Shown here: piece by piece, positions 41,180 to 50,179 of the stretch
Layout: each line of letters starts with the position of its first letter
How positions within the stretch are numbered: position 1 is the first letter of the stretch
Origin: Bacillota bacterium
GTDB lineage: Bacteria > Bacillota > UBA4882 > UBA8346
Reading direction: 5' to 3'
NCBI GenBank assembly: GCA_023436305.1
Contig: JAEZJQ010000016.1
Span: 1-64,000 of the forward strand
DNA: 64,000 bases
Made by a program: the position numbers and the translations under genes
The notes under the pieces: generated by a model
What the model saw: the letters and a program-made list of their open reading frames with translations, nothing else
What the model was told of the DNA's origin: nothing
Database searches by the model: none

Positions 41180-42835
41180 TTATTTGTGATTCGGCCCGGA
41201 ACTTACAAAGAAAGTCATCGCCGTTCCCTGCGGAACTCTGAAAGAAGGCGCCGGGTCCTGATTGGTGATGGTTCCTGAAGGGTATATGTCATCCGGGGCA
41301 GAAACCGCCTTATTAAAAGATAGTCCTAAAGTGCCTAATTCCGCCCGAACCTCAGTCAATGTTCTTCCGATAAAGTTAGGGACTTGCACTAAATTTCCGG
41401 TCATTACATTAATCGTTATGGTAACACTGGATCCCCGTTGAATTTGAGCACCCGTCTCCGGGAGTTGTTTGATCACGGTCCCTTCGGTGGCAGTCGGATT
41501 ATTGCCGGTTAAAATCCCTCCGAGTTTCAAGCCAACTTCCTCCAGGGTTAATTCGGCCTCTAGTTGAGTTTTTCCAATTAAATCAGGAATTTTAACCAAT
41601 TCCGGTCCCTTGCTGACCACCACTTCCACTTCAGCTTGACTCTTTTTTTTCTGGCCAGCCGCAGGTTTTTGGGATATAACTACCCCCGCGGGATACTCCG
41701 GATTATAAAGATTATATACGATCCTGATCCGTAGTTTATTGGTTTTTAAAATCTCCCGGGCTTCGGAAAGTTCCTTTCCTATCAAATCAGGAACAATAAC
41801 TTCTGGCCGGGGTGGTGTAAAGACATTTAGCGCATATAATGTTAAAACGATTAAAAAGACCAAGGTGATTCCAATCGATCCCAAAGTCCAATAAAGCAAA
41901 CTTCTTTTATTGGAAGATATGGGCTCACCTTTATGTTTGTGAACCCTTTTCCATACTTGTGTCGGTTCATTGGCTTCATCGTACCCTTGATTATCCTCAT
42001 AATACTTTTCAGGACGCGATTGGCCCCGGGCTAGATCAATATCTTTCAATAATGCTAAAGCGGAACTGTATCGATCCGTCAGGTTTTTGGCAGTGGCCCT
42101 TTTTACAATATTATCAACTTCCAAGGAGATTTCCGGCCGTACTTTCAGCAACGGCACAAATTCCCCCTGAAGGTGCTGAAAGGCAATGGAAATCGGAGTA
42201 TCTCCCGTAAAAGGAACCGATCCGGTTAGCAACTCATATAAAACACAACCCAACGAATATAAATCGGATTGAGGACCTACCGCGCCACCTCTCGCTTGCT
42301 CCGGCGACAAATACTGAACTGAACCCATCACTTCGCCGGTCTGAGTTAAAGAACCGGCGCTAACAGCCCTGGCAATCCCGAAATCCGTTACTTTGATACG
42401 GCCGTCGGGGGTCACCAAAATATTATGCGGCTTAATATCACGGTGAATAATATTCCGTTGATGGGCATGATTTAACGCTTCAGCGATTTGACGGGTGATA
42501 TTTAAAGCCCGGTCCACGGATAACGGAGCTTCATGCTTTATGATATCTTTCAAAGTGCTTCCAGGAATATATTCCATTACAATATAATCCAAGCCTTCAT
42601 CCTGTCCCACATCGTAGATACTGACTACATTTGGATGAGACAGGCTGGCGGCCGAACGGGCTTCACGCCTGAATCGTTCTACAAATTCAGCATCACTGGC
42701 AAATTGAGGGCGTAAAATTTTTATGGCAACAATGCGGCATAATAAAGAACACTCCGCTTTATAAACTAAAGCCATTCCGCCTTCACCAATTAATTCCAAT
42801 AACCGATACCGATTCCCTAAAATTTTGCCAATCAC
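41180..42835 (-). CDS. prkC: PASTA-domain Ser/Thr protein kinase
   Basis: 551 residues. Kinase domain about 10-270 (GEGGMALVYKAE, IIHRDIKPHN near 134, TDFGIARA, APE replaced by SPEQARG), a single TM helix (LLYWTLGSIGITLVFLIVL about 316-340), then three extracellular PASTA repeats (VIVPDLIGKELSEAREIL, VKIPDLIGKTQLEAELTL, VQVPNFIGRTLTEVRAEL). PASTA domains sense muropeptides/lipid II. The kinase controls cell-wall growth, division and spore germination in Bacillota. GTG start with GAGGTGA. Upstream in the operon is its phosphatase stp. Confidence 0.97.
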   Translation of the reverse strand: MIGKILGNRYRLLELIGEGGMALVYKAECSLLCRIVAIKILRPQFASDAEFVERFRREARSAASLSHPNVVSIYDVGQDEGLDYIVMEYIPGSTLKDIIKHEAPLSVDRALNITRQIAEALNHAHQRNIIHRDIKPHNILVTPDGRIKVTDFGIARAVSAGSLTQTGEVMGSVQYLSPEQARGGAVGPQSDLYSLGCVLYELLTGSVPFTGDTPISIAFQHLQGEFVPLLKVRPEISLEVDNIVKRATAKNLTDRYSSALALLKDIDLARGQSRPEKYYEDNQGYDEANEPTQVWKRVHKHKGEPISSNKRSLLYWTLGSIGITLVFLIVLTLYALNVFTPPRPEVIVPDLIGKELSEAREILKTNKLRIRIVYNLYNPEYPAGVVISQKPAAGQKKKSQAEVEVVVSKGPELVKIPDLIGKTQLEAELTLEEVGLKLGGILTGNNPTATEGTVIKQLPETGAQIQRGSSVTITINVMTGNLVQVPNFIGRTLTEVRAELGTLGLSFNKAVSAPDDIYPSGTITNQDPAPSFRVPQGTAMTFFVSSGPNHK

Positions 42836-42896
42836 TTTTTCACCTCAGTTCCCCGGCAGTCAATAGATTCTTCGCCACAATCTCAGCGAAATCCTC

Positions 42897-43589
42897 CTAT
42901 ATTTCTATTAATATCACGGTAATATTATCGGTGCCCCCAGCGTCGTTGGCCAGTGCCACCAAGTTATCCACAATCGTTTGTGGTTCATCGTCCGCCGAAA
43001 TTTCTTTGAAAATCTGCGGTTCTTCTAATAAACCGCACAAACCGTCACTGCACAACAAAAATTTATCCCCATTAAGAGCTGGAACTTGACTTATCTCTAA
43101 TTCCGGCATTACATCCGTTCCCAAAGCACGGGTTAATATATTCCGCTGGGGATGATTTTTGGCTTCAGCTTCCGTCAAACCGCCACTTTTAACCAATTCA
43201 GCCACCAAGGAGTGATCACCTGTAAGCTGCAGCAACGAGCCATTGGAATAACGATAAATACGGCTGTCCCCGATATGAGAATAATAAGCCTGATTTTCAT
43301 GAAAATATAGGATGGCGACAGTGGTTCCCATTCCATATTGACCGGGATTTTGTTCCACAGAGTCTAAGATTGCCTGATTGGCTTGATAAACCGCTTCCCT
43401 CAAAGTTTGAGCCGGTGAATTGTTACTAAAGTCCATGGCCAGAATGGTTTGAACCGCTATGGCACTAGCGATTTCACCGGCCTGGTGCCCACCCATACCA
43501 TCCGCCAATACGAATAGTTTATCATGATACCCATAGGCGTCTTCATTTTGTTCCCGAACTTTCCCTTGATCGGTTTTCGCCCCTATTTT
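42897..43589 (-). CDS. stp: PP2C-type Ser/Thr protein phosphatase
   Basis: 230 residues from an ATG behind GGAG. PP2C motifs: TDQGKVREQNEDAYG, LFVLADGMGGHQAGE, YSHIGDSRIYRY, LTGDHSLV, FLLCSDGLCGLL, GGTDNITVILI. It reverses PrkC phosphorylation with two Mn/Mg ions bound by the Asp residues. It lies 61 nt upstream of prkC in the usual pair order. Length is normal. Confidence 0.96.
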   Translation of the reverse strand, partial: KIGAKTDQGKVREQNEDAYGYHDKLFVLADGMGGHQAGEIASAIAVQTILAMDFSNNSPAQTLREAVYQANQAILDSVEQNPGQYGMGTTVAILYFHENQAYYSHIGDSRIYRYSNGSLLQLTGDHSLVAELVKSGGLTEAEAKNHPQRNILTRALGTDVMPELEISQVPALNGDKFLLCSDGLCGLLEEPQIFKEISADDEPQTIVDNLVALANDAGGTDNITVILIEI

Positions 43590-43617
43590 CATTTGCCGCA
43601 CTCCTTTTAAAAACATT

Positions 43618-43724
43618 CAACAAAGTTGAATGTTAAAGGTTAAAAGTTAAAGGTGAAAGTTAGTGATTAAAAAAATTTAACCTTAAACTTTTAGCTTTTG
43701 TTTAATCCTTGCAATTGTCAACTT
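43618..43724. repeat. Intergenic low-complexity tract (AAAGGTTAAAAGTTAAAGG type)
   Basis: Between rlmN and stp: GAATGTTAAAGGTTAAAAG, AAAGGTGAAAGTTAGTG and their complement AACCTTAAACTTTTAGC. It resembles the tracts at 13640, 14355 and 33715 and may fold back on itself. No gene. Confidence 0.5.
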
Positions 43725-44777
43725 TTATCCTTTACTTAAATCTACCCATTTTCCTTGAAGCTGTCCGCAAGCCGCCGCTAAATTGGAGCCCCGTTCTTTT
43801 CGAATAGTGGTTTCAATACCCGTCCGATTGAGTGAAGCCGCGAACTCTTTTATTCGCTGCGGTGTGGAACGCTCAAAATTGGAAGCGGGAATTGGATTAT
43901 AGGGGATTAAGTTGATGTGGTACAGCACCCTGGAACGTTCTCCCAACTCGGCGAAGCAAGCGATCAGATTGTGAAGATCCATCGCTCGATCATTGACATT
44001 TTTAATTAATGCATATTCAAAAGTCAAACGCCGCCCGGTCCTGTCCGTATATTCCCGGCAAGCTTTAAATAGTTCTTTAAGAGGGTAACTTTTATTAATC
44101 GGCATTAATTGATTGCGCAATTCATCATCCGCCGCATGCAAAGAAATTGCCAAATTGACCTGTAAAGATTCTCCGGCCAATTGATAAATCTTGGGAATCA
44201 ATCCACAAGTGGAAATGGTGATATGTCTGGCGCCAATTCCTAAACCATGGGGATCATTAATAATCCGGATCGCTTTCATAAGCGCTTCATAATTGGCTAA
44301 CGGTTCTCCTTGACCCATGGCCACCAAATTATTGATATTAGTTCCCGTAATTCTTCCGGCTGATAATACCTGATCAATAATTTCCGACACTGAAAGGTTC
44401 CGGGATAATCCAGTTTGGCCGGTGGCGCAAAATATACAACCCATCCCGCACCCTACCTGGGTGGAAAAGCAGACCGTATTCCGATCCGTTTCAGGTATAT
44501 AAACACTTTCGACGGTGTGGCCATCGTCTAATTCGAACAAATACTTTACAGTGTGGTCCGGGGCAGCAGCCTGGTTAACCAATGTAAGACAACCCAAAGA
44601 AACACCGTGTTCACTAAAAAAATGCCGTAAACTTTTAGGCAAGTTGGTCATCTCTTCCCAACTGCATACTTTTTGTTGATATAACCATTCAAAGATTTGG
44701 GTGGCCCGGAATTTTGGTAAATTAAGTGAACCCAAGTAATCCTGGAGTTCCACTATGGTTAAACCCTTAATATTCAA
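43725..44777 (-). CDS. rlmN: 23S rRNA (adenine-2503-C2)-methyltransferase RlmN
   Basis: 350 residues. Radical-SAM cluster CGMGCIFCATGQTG (CxxxCxxC), the methyl-carrier Cys in the C-terminal CGQLQG, SLHAADDELRNQLMP and YALIKNVND motifs. It methylates A2503 of 23S rRNA and A37 of certain tRNAs. TTG start with GGAGA upstream. It opens the rlmN-stp-prkC-rsgA-rpe run; spo0A lies 22 nt upstream in the same direction. Confidence 0.97.
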   Translation of the reverse strand: MNIKGLTIVELQDYLGSLNLPKFRATQIFEWLYQQKVCSWEEMTNLPKSLRHFFSEHGVSLGCLTLVNQAAAPDHTVKYLFELDDGHTVESVYIPETDRNTVCFSTQVGCGMGCIFCATGQTGLSRNLSVSEIIDQVLSAGRITGTNINNLVAMGQGEPLANYEALMKAIRIINDPHGLGIGARHITISTCGLIPKIYQLAGESLQVNLAISLHAADDELRNQLMPINKSYPLKELFKACREYTDRTGRRLTFEYALIKNVNDRAMDLHNLIACFAELGERSRVLYHINLIPYNPIPASNFERSTPQRIKEFAASLNRTGIETTIRKERGSNLAAACGQLQGKWVDLSKG

Positions 44778-44799
44778 AGATTGTTCTCCGCATTTTCTA

Positions 44800-45594
44800 T
44801 CATACCACTTTACATTCCAAACGTAATTTATCGGCGATTTTGGCTATAAACGAAGCAGTTGTGGGAAATCGGCCCTTTTGGCTGTCAAAACCGAAAAACT
44901 CGTCGATAAATTCCGAATTTCCGCGTTCCCAACCAACCTCTATGGTATGCCGGATGGCCGATTCCACTCCACTGGCGGTGGAATGATATTTTTCCGCGAT
45001 CCGGGGATAAAGGTTCTTGGTGATATTGCCCAAAACTTCTACTTCTTGTGTGGCAATGATAATGGCCTCCCGTAAATAGGAATAACCCCGAAAATGGGCG
45101 GGTATTCCCATTTCGTGAAATAAGCGGCTAACTTCCAACTCCAGTTGATTCACGGTCTTTTCACGGCGGTTATTATTGGTGGTGGTATATGTATACGTTT
45201 CTTCTTTAATTTTCCGAGATTGCGTCCGGCCTGAAAATTGCCGGATCCTGTCAAACAATGTCGAAGCGTCAAAAGGTTTGACCATGTAATAGGCGGCCCC
45301 AAGGCTGGTGAGTCTTTGAATCATCGATTCTTGTTCGAAGGCTGTAAGTACGATGACAATTGGCCGCTCACCAAACTCGGCCAGCCGTTCCAAAACACCA
45401 ATGCCATCCAAATAAGGCATGGTAATATCTAAGATTAAAACATCCGGTTTACATTTCTCAATCACCTGAAGGGCTTCAATTCCATCATAGGCAACCCCGG
45501 ATAATTCCATATCTTCCTGCAAACCAATCAACTCGGATAAATTATCGCAAAGTTCACGGTTATTATCAGCAATCACAATCTTTATTTTTTGCAT
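44800..45594 (-). CDS. spo0A: Sporulation master regulator Spo0A
   Basis: 264 residues from an ATG after AGGGGGGGG. The receiver (IVIADNNRELCDN, VLILDITMPYLDGIG, YYMVKPF) is followed by the Spo0A effector domain: VTNITKNLYPRIAEKYHSTAS-like text, then VESAIRHTIEVGWERGN and KGRFPTTASFIAKIADK. Phosphorylation via the phosphorelay turns on sporulation. A TTCGACA box lies about 47 nt upstream. It is placed before rlmN, not beside spoIVB-recN as in Bacillus and most Clostridia. Confidence 0.97.
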   Translation of the reverse strand: MQKIKIVIADNNRELCDNLSELIGLQEDMELSGVAYDGIEALQVIEKCKPDVLILDITMPYLDGIGVLERLAEFGERPIVIVLTAFEQESMIQRLTSLGAAYYMVKPFDASTLFDRIRQFSGRTQSRKIKEETYTYTTTNNNRREKTVNQLELEVSRLFHEMGIPAHFRGYSYLREAIIIATQEVEVLGNITKNLYPRIAEKYHSTASGVESAIRHTIEVGWERGNSEFIDEFFGFDSQKGRFPTTASFIAKIADKLRLECKVV

Positions 45595-45637
45595 ATAACC
45601 CCCCCCTAAAAATTTGAAATTATTAAATCTATTTTCT

Positions 45638-45665
45638 ATTTTCGACAGGTGAACTGCCAATTCCT
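45638..45665 (-). promoter_or_regulatory. Candidate sigma-H promoter overlapping a 0A box upstream of spo0A
   Basis: Minus strand AGGAATT (45659-45665), about 14 bp, then CGAAAAT (45638-45644); TGTCGAA at 45641-45647 is the exact 0A-box consensus. Autoregulation by Spo0A through sigma-H is known in Bacillus; here it is inferred from sequence only. Confidence 0.55.
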
Positions 45666-45759
45666 CTTTATCGAAAGCCGGGGAGATCGAAGACTAATCT
45701 TACACCATCGTTAAAAAAGTAAAATTTACGAAAATTTAATTTAAAAAATAAAAAAAAAT

Positions 45760-46296
45760 TTAACCCGCCAACGATGTATTCAACCGAAGATATTGTGCCC
45801 GCGAAATCTCCATCAAAATAATATTTTTCCAATTTGGACTGTTTCGTTTGAGAATACCGACTTGTCGAAATCCAATTTTGGAATAACAGCGGATAGCCCG
45901 CTCATTAAAATGATAAACCCGCAAATAGATCCGCTCGAAATTCTTGGCAATTAAAAGATCATCCAAAATTAACCGGAGCGCTTCCCTGCCATAACCTTGG
46001 CCCCACAAATCCTTGGCGCCGATGCGGATACGTAACTCCGCCTCCCGTTTACTCCAACAAATATGATCGAGTTCCAGATCCCCGATAACTTGCCCTGAAA
46101 GAGTTTGGAGTACATAGATACGGTAATTGGGATCGGAAATACTGGTTTGGTACCATTGTTCTAATTCACCAAGGTTGCCCGGCAAATCGCAATCAACATA
46201 GAATTGAACCTCATCGTCACAATTCCAAACCATCATTTGTGGTAAATCTTCAATTTGTAAACGTCTTAAACGAATTCTTAGCCCGACTAGTTCCAC
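45760..46296 (-). CDS. GNAT-family N-acetyltransferase
   Basis: 178 residues. RLRRLQIEDLPQMMVW start, DLELDHICW, then the acetyl-CoA loop DLWGQGYGREALRLIL (Q/RxxGxG/A) and a motif-B helix VYHFNERAIRCYSKIGFRQVG. This is the RimJ/RimL-like subgroup, acylating an amino group of a protein or small molecule. GGAGGGG precedes the GTG start. The 206-nt gap to the next gene (46297-46502) holds nothing recognisable. Confidence 0.85.
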   Translation of the reverse strand: MELVGLRIRLRRLQIEDLPQMMVWNCDDEVQFYVDCDLPGNLGELEQWYQTSISDPNYRIYVLQTLSGQVIGDLELDHICWSKREAELRIRIGAKDLWGQGYGREALRLILDDLLIAKNFERIYLRVYHFNERAIRCYSKIGFRQVGILKRNSPNWKNIILMEISRAQYLRLNTSLAG

Positions 46297-46502
46297 GGTT
46301 TCCCCTCCTGCAAAAATAGATTTATTCCGGTGCGCTCCTTGCGCATCTGAGGGTTTTACCTGATATAAGTTCGAGTCCGCTAAGAATCTCCCTTTAAGTA
46401 ATTATAGCCAAGACATTCGACCGATTGGAAAAAAATAAAAGTTTCCCTGTTTGAAAACATAACAAAAGAGGGTTAAGGGAACAGAGTTCAAGATTATAAT
46501 AT

Positions 46503-47288
46503 TTATCCTTCTATGCTCCTGAAAATTCTTTTTACGTTCGTGGTTAAACCGGATTCATTGAATTCAAAGAGTACACCGTTGAATTGAATTGGACCGGTGG
46601 CTAATTCAAATTTCACGGGGCGTTTGGTTAAAAATTTGGTGATTACCAGTTGGGGATCGATTCCTAATACTGAATTCATTGGGCCGGTCATTCCCGCATC
46701 GGTGATATAACCGGTACCCTTGGGAAGGATTCTCTGATCGGCAGTGGCAATATGGGTATGAGTCCCGATAACTGCCGATACCCGGCCATCCAAATACCAT
46801 CCCAAAGCCATTTTCTCCGAAGTAGCTTCCGCGTGAATATCAACAATTACATAGGGAGTTTTTTTCTTAATCCAATTCAAACAATAATCAGCGGTTTGAA
46901 AAGGGCAAGACAGCGGCTCCAAAAAAACCTGTCCTAAAATATTAATTACCCCAACCAAATATCCCCGGGCGGTTTCAACTATATGAAAACCCTCTCCCGG
47001 AGTTCCATCAGGGTAATTAGCCGGCCGTATTACCCGCCGTTCCTGCTCCAATACCTTAGTGACTTCCCGGTTATCCCAAGTATGGTTACCGAGTGTAATC
47101 AGATCAATTCCGGAGGTTAATAATTCCTGGCATACTTCCACGGTGATTCCAAAGCCTCCGGCTGAGTTTTCACCATTGGCAATCACCAAATCGACCTTTT
47201 CGGTACGGATAATTTCCGTTAAACAAGTTTTTACAATTCTTCGGCCGGGACGGCCAACAATATCTCCAATAAAAAGTACTTTAAGCAA
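46503..47288 (-). CDS. TIGR00282-family metallophosphoesterase (YmdB type)
   Basis: 261 residues. Metal-site motifs GDIVGRPGRR, VIANGENSAGGFGI, LGNHTWDN, VDIHAEATSEK and IGTHTHI. The Bacillus homologue YmdB hydrolyses cyclic nucleotides and affects biofilm and motility gene expression; others act on 2',3'-cAMP. TTG start with AGGGGG. It sits downstream of rny, the usual order rny-ymdB, with one extra gene between. Confidence 0.93.
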   Translation of the reverse strand: MLKVLFIGDIVGRPGRRIVKTCLTEIIRTEKVDLVIANGENSAGGFGITVEVCQELLTSGIDLITLGNHTWDNREVTKVLEQERRVIRPANYPDGTPGEGFHIVETARGYLVGVINILGQVFLEPLSCPFQTADYCLNWIKKKTPYVIVDIHAEATSEKMALGWYLDGRVSAVIGTHTHIATADQRILPKGTGYITDAGMTGPMNSVLGIDPQLVITKFLTKRPVKFELATGPIQFNGVLFEFNESGLTTNVKRIFRSIEG

Positions 47289-47441
47289 AAAAACCCCCTA
47301 AATAATTACGAGTTTTAAAAAATTGGTCGAAAACCGGTGATACTGGAAATGTAAGCGTAAAGGATGTAAAAAAAGAGTGGAAATTGAAATCGTGCGTGAA
47401 ACGAGTTACTGCGTTCACGCACGAATAATTTCCTGAAATGA

Positions 47442-47978
47442 TTATTTACGAATGGCGGCCCTGTTAAATACCAATACCCGGCCTTCCTCCCGAAAACCAA
47501 TCAACCGTTTCTCCTGGCGGGAATCTTTTAAATCCTCCAGCATATGTTCAATCATTTCTTCCTGAAGTAATTCGTCTTCCTCCTGTAAGGTCTCCTCTTG
47601 ATCCAACAGCAGAAAGCCTTCGAAAAATTGATGGACGACTCCGATAATCAAGGCAATTTCCTCCTGGTTTAACGAATCGATATCACGCATGATTTCCAGG
47701 AAAGTTAAACCATCATATTCAGCGTAACTCACTTCAATTAAACCCGGTTCTCTGGATTGCAACTCCGAAATATTACTTAAACTGAGTACGAGCTGTTCCT
47801 TAAATGAATTAAACTCTTCTTCGATTAAGTTTTTCACAATGACAAAAGAGAATTGCAGTGTTTTTTGCCCCGGATCAAATCGAACCGAACCAATTTCCGG
47901 ATATCTTACCAGTAAAAAAGCGATCAAACTCATAGAATTGGAGAAGGACTCCCCTTCTTTCCAGAAGATGCCTTTCAT
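47442..47978 (-). CDS. Conserved-type hypothetical between rny and ymdB
   Basis: 178 residues, acidic. N-terminal FWKEGESFSNSMSLIAFLLVRYPEIG, strand-helix alternation (VRFDPGQKTLQFSFVIV), and a Glu-rich helix LDQEETLQEEDELLQEEMI followed by a basic tail FNRAAIRK. There is no signal peptide or known motif. Its placement between rny and ymdB suggests an RNA-metabolism or signalling link, which is inference. I do not know the family. Confidence 0.75.
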   Translation of the reverse strand: MKGIFWKEGESFSNSMSLIAFLLVRYPEIGSVRFDPGQKTLQFSFVIVKNLIEEEFNSFKEQLVLSLSNISELQSREPGLIEVSYAEYDGLTFLEIMRDIDSLNQEEIALIIGVVHQFFEGFLLLDQEETLQEEDELLQEEMIEHMLEDLKDSRQEKRLIGFREEGRVLVFNRAAIRK

Positions 47979-48020
47979 TATCTTCGCCTCCTCCCCAATA
48001 ATTTATCCCAAATATTATAT

Positions 48021-49559
48021 TCACTTCGCATACTCAACGGCCCTGGTTTCCCGGATGACGGTAACCTTAATCTGGCCTGGATATTCCAATTCTTCCTCAA
48101 TTCTTTTAACAATTTCCCTGGCAATCCGGACGGAATTAATATCATCAATTTTATCAGGTTTTACCATAATGCGGATCTCCCGCCCAGCCTGAATGGCATA
48201 TGCTTTCTCCACGCCCTCAAACGAATCGGCGATCTTTTCCAATTTCTCCAATCGTTTAATATAAGTCTCCAAAGTTTCCCGCCGGGCTCCGGGTCTTGCC
48301 CCTGAGACCGCATCGGCGGCTTGAACTAAAACTGCTTCAATACTGGTTGGTTCAACATCACCATGATGCGCGGCAATAGCATTAACCACTTGAAAACTTT
48401 CACGATATTTCTTGGCGGTATCAGCGCCAATTGTTACATGAGTTCCCTCAACTTCATGATTGATAGCTTTACCAATATCATGCAAAAGACCAGCCCGCTT
48501 CGCCAAAGCAATATCGGCTCCCAGTTCCCCTGCCATGACTCCACATAAATGAGATACCTCAATTGAGTGTTGTAAGACATTCTGGCCGTAACTGGTGCGG
48601 TATTTCAATCGGCCCAATAACTTAATCAATTCCGGATGAAGTCCGTGAATCCCAGTTTCAAAAGTGGCCCGTTCGCCTTCTTCTTTGATGATAGCCTCGA
48701 CTTCTTTTTGGGACTTTTCAACCATTTCCTCAATACGCGCCGGATGAATCCGGCCATCGGAAATGAGTTTCTCCAACGCCAAACGGGCAACCTCGCGGCG
48801 AATGGGGTCAAAGCCTGATAGAATAACTGCTTCGGGAGTATCGTCAATAATCAAGTCGATGCCGGTTAACGTCTCCAATGCCCGTATATTGCGGCCTTCC
48901 CGGCCAATAATCCGTCCCTTCATCTCATCATTTGGCAAGGCCACTACTGAAACGGTGGCTTCGGTAACGTGGTCGGCGGCACAGCGTTGAATGGCTAAAG
49001 AGATAATTTCCCGGGCTTTGCGATCGGATTCTTCCTTTGCTTTGGCTTCCAGATCCCGAATCTTAATCGCAATTTCCTGCTGAATCTCTTCCTCTACATC
49101 CTTGAGCAACAACGTTTTTGCCTCGTCACTGGATAATCCCGAAATTCGCTCTAATTCATGACGGTGCCGTTGATGAGTTTCCTGGAGTTCGTTTTTAAGT
49201 TTTTCCACCTCGGCTTCTTTTTTGGAAAGTGCTTCTTCTTTCTTTTCTAAAACCTCATATTTACGATCAATGGATTCTTCCTTTTGAAGTAATCTTTTCT
49301 CTAAACGTTGTATATCGGCGCGGCGTTCACGGTTTTCCCGTTCCAGCTCGTTTTTAACCTTTAATGCTTCTTCCTTAGCTTCCAGTAAAGCTTCCCGCTT
49401 GATGGATTCAACTTCTTTTTTCGCTGCATCCAGCATTCGGCGCGAACTTTCTTTGGCCGATTGCATTTTGAACACTCCATAAAGATAGTTTCCAACATAG
49501 CCAAGGATAATACCAATAACAACCGTTATTATAATGGGTAGTATGTTTATTCCAATCAC
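48021..49559 (-). CDS. rny: Ribonuclease Y
   Basis: 512 residues. An N-terminal TM helix (residues about 3-24), a long coiled coil (about 30-190, KKEVESIKREALLEAKEEAL...), a KH domain (GRIIGREGRNIRALETLTG) and an HD domain (GLLHDIGKAINHE). Membrane-anchored endoribonuclease that starts mRNA decay in Gram-positive bacteria. The frame starts GTG at 49557-49559, but that GTG lies inside the GGAGGTG ribosome binding site; the likely true start is a non-standard codon a few residues on, ATA at 49548-49550 being 8 nt past GGAGG. Gene order with recX-recA upstream is typical. Confidence 0.95.
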   Translation of the reverse strand: MIGINILPIIITVVIGIILGYVGNYLYGVFKMQSAKESSRRMLDAAKKEVESIKREALLEAKEEALKVKNELERENRERRADIQRLEKRLLQKEESIDRKYEVLEKKEEALSKKEAEVEKLKNELQETHQRHRHELERISGLSSDEAKTLLLKDVEEEIQQEIAIKIRDLEAKAKEESDRKAREIISLAIQRCAADHVTEATVSVVALPNDEMKGRIIGREGRNIRALETLTGIDLIIDDTPEAVILSGFDPIRREVARLALEKLISDGRIHPARIEEMVEKSQKEVEAIIKEEGERATFETGIHGLHPELIKLLGRLKYRTSYGQNVLQHSIEVSHLCGVMAGELGADIALAKRAGLLHDIGKAINHEVEGTHVTIGADTAKKYRESFQVVNAIAAHHGDVEPTSIEAVLVQAADAVSGARPGARRETLETYIKRLEKLEKIADSFEGVEKAYAIQAGREIRIMVKPDKIDDINSVRIAREIVKRIEEELEYPGQIKVTVIRETRAVEYAK

Positions 49560-49661
49560 CTCCTGATTTACTGTTAATTAATTAATTGTTCCTATTCGGC
49601 GCTCCCGTGCGCCATTTTTTTACTAAAACGGGTTATGAGTTTTTAGAAGAAAAATGAATAC

Positions 49662-49687
49662 AAAACAAGCCGAGTAGAACTCGGCTT
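49662..49687 (-). terminator. Intrinsic terminator between recX and rny
   Basis: Minus strand AAGCCGAGT/ACTCGGCTT with a 3-nt loop, followed by GTTTTG. It ends the thpR/recA/recX transcript before rny. A second hairpin GGCGC/GCGCC lies about 90 nt on, within the rny leader. Confidence 0.7.
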
Positions 49688-49733
49688 ATGTCCTGTCCTC
49701 AAGAAATCATTGTAAACTTTTTTAAAAGAGGTG

Positions 49734-50177
49734 TCAAGTGGAAGATACTTCGGGAAAACATTGATGAATTGTATTTTCAGAGAAACCCGATCTCATCAGA
49801 AAAGCAGGACCCCAAGTCTTGCTCTGCCTCTTGACATGGGATTTACGGCGCAGTAATTGCCATGCTATTTCAATTTCCAAGCTTTCCGGATAATAAATAT
49901 TCAATAACTCCTGAATTAATTCCGGTTTAAGCCCATTTACCAGTAAATCCCCTTCCACAAACACCCTACTTTTAAATCTGGCTTGCAAAGTAGCCATTCG
50001 ATTTAGGCCATACTCTTTGTCGTTAAGATATCCCCAGCCTTTTAAGCGAATTACAGTTTCGTAAATATCTTCCGGACCAATCCCGGATTCCGATAATTTT
50101 TTCGCTAATTTATATTCCGAATAAGACCGGTGGCCCAATAAGTTCAATGCCACATCCATGGGACTTTTCCCGGACAT
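49734..50177 (-). CDS. recX: Regulatory protein RecX
   Basis: 147 residues. Helical repeats with ALNLLGHRSYSEYKLAKKL, then VIRLKGWGYLNDKEYGLNRM and an SHVKRQSKTWGPAFLMRSGFSENTI end, the RecX pattern. It modulates RecA filaments. The ATG lies 2 nt after the recA stop, so it is coupled. Length is slightly below the family's about 150-260. Confidence 0.85.
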   Translation of the reverse strand: MSGKSPMDVALNLLGHRSYSEYKLAKKLSESGIGPEDIYETVIRLKGWGYLNDKEYGLNRMATLQARFKSRVFVEGDLLVNGLKPELIQELLNIYYPESLEIEIAWQLLRRKSHVKRQSKTWGPAFLMRSGFSENTIHQCFPEVSST

Positions 50178-50179
50178 GG

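Noticed and set aside
46350..46385. GTTCGAGTCC, reminiscent of a tRNA T loop
   Set aside because: No flanking helices of a tRNA.
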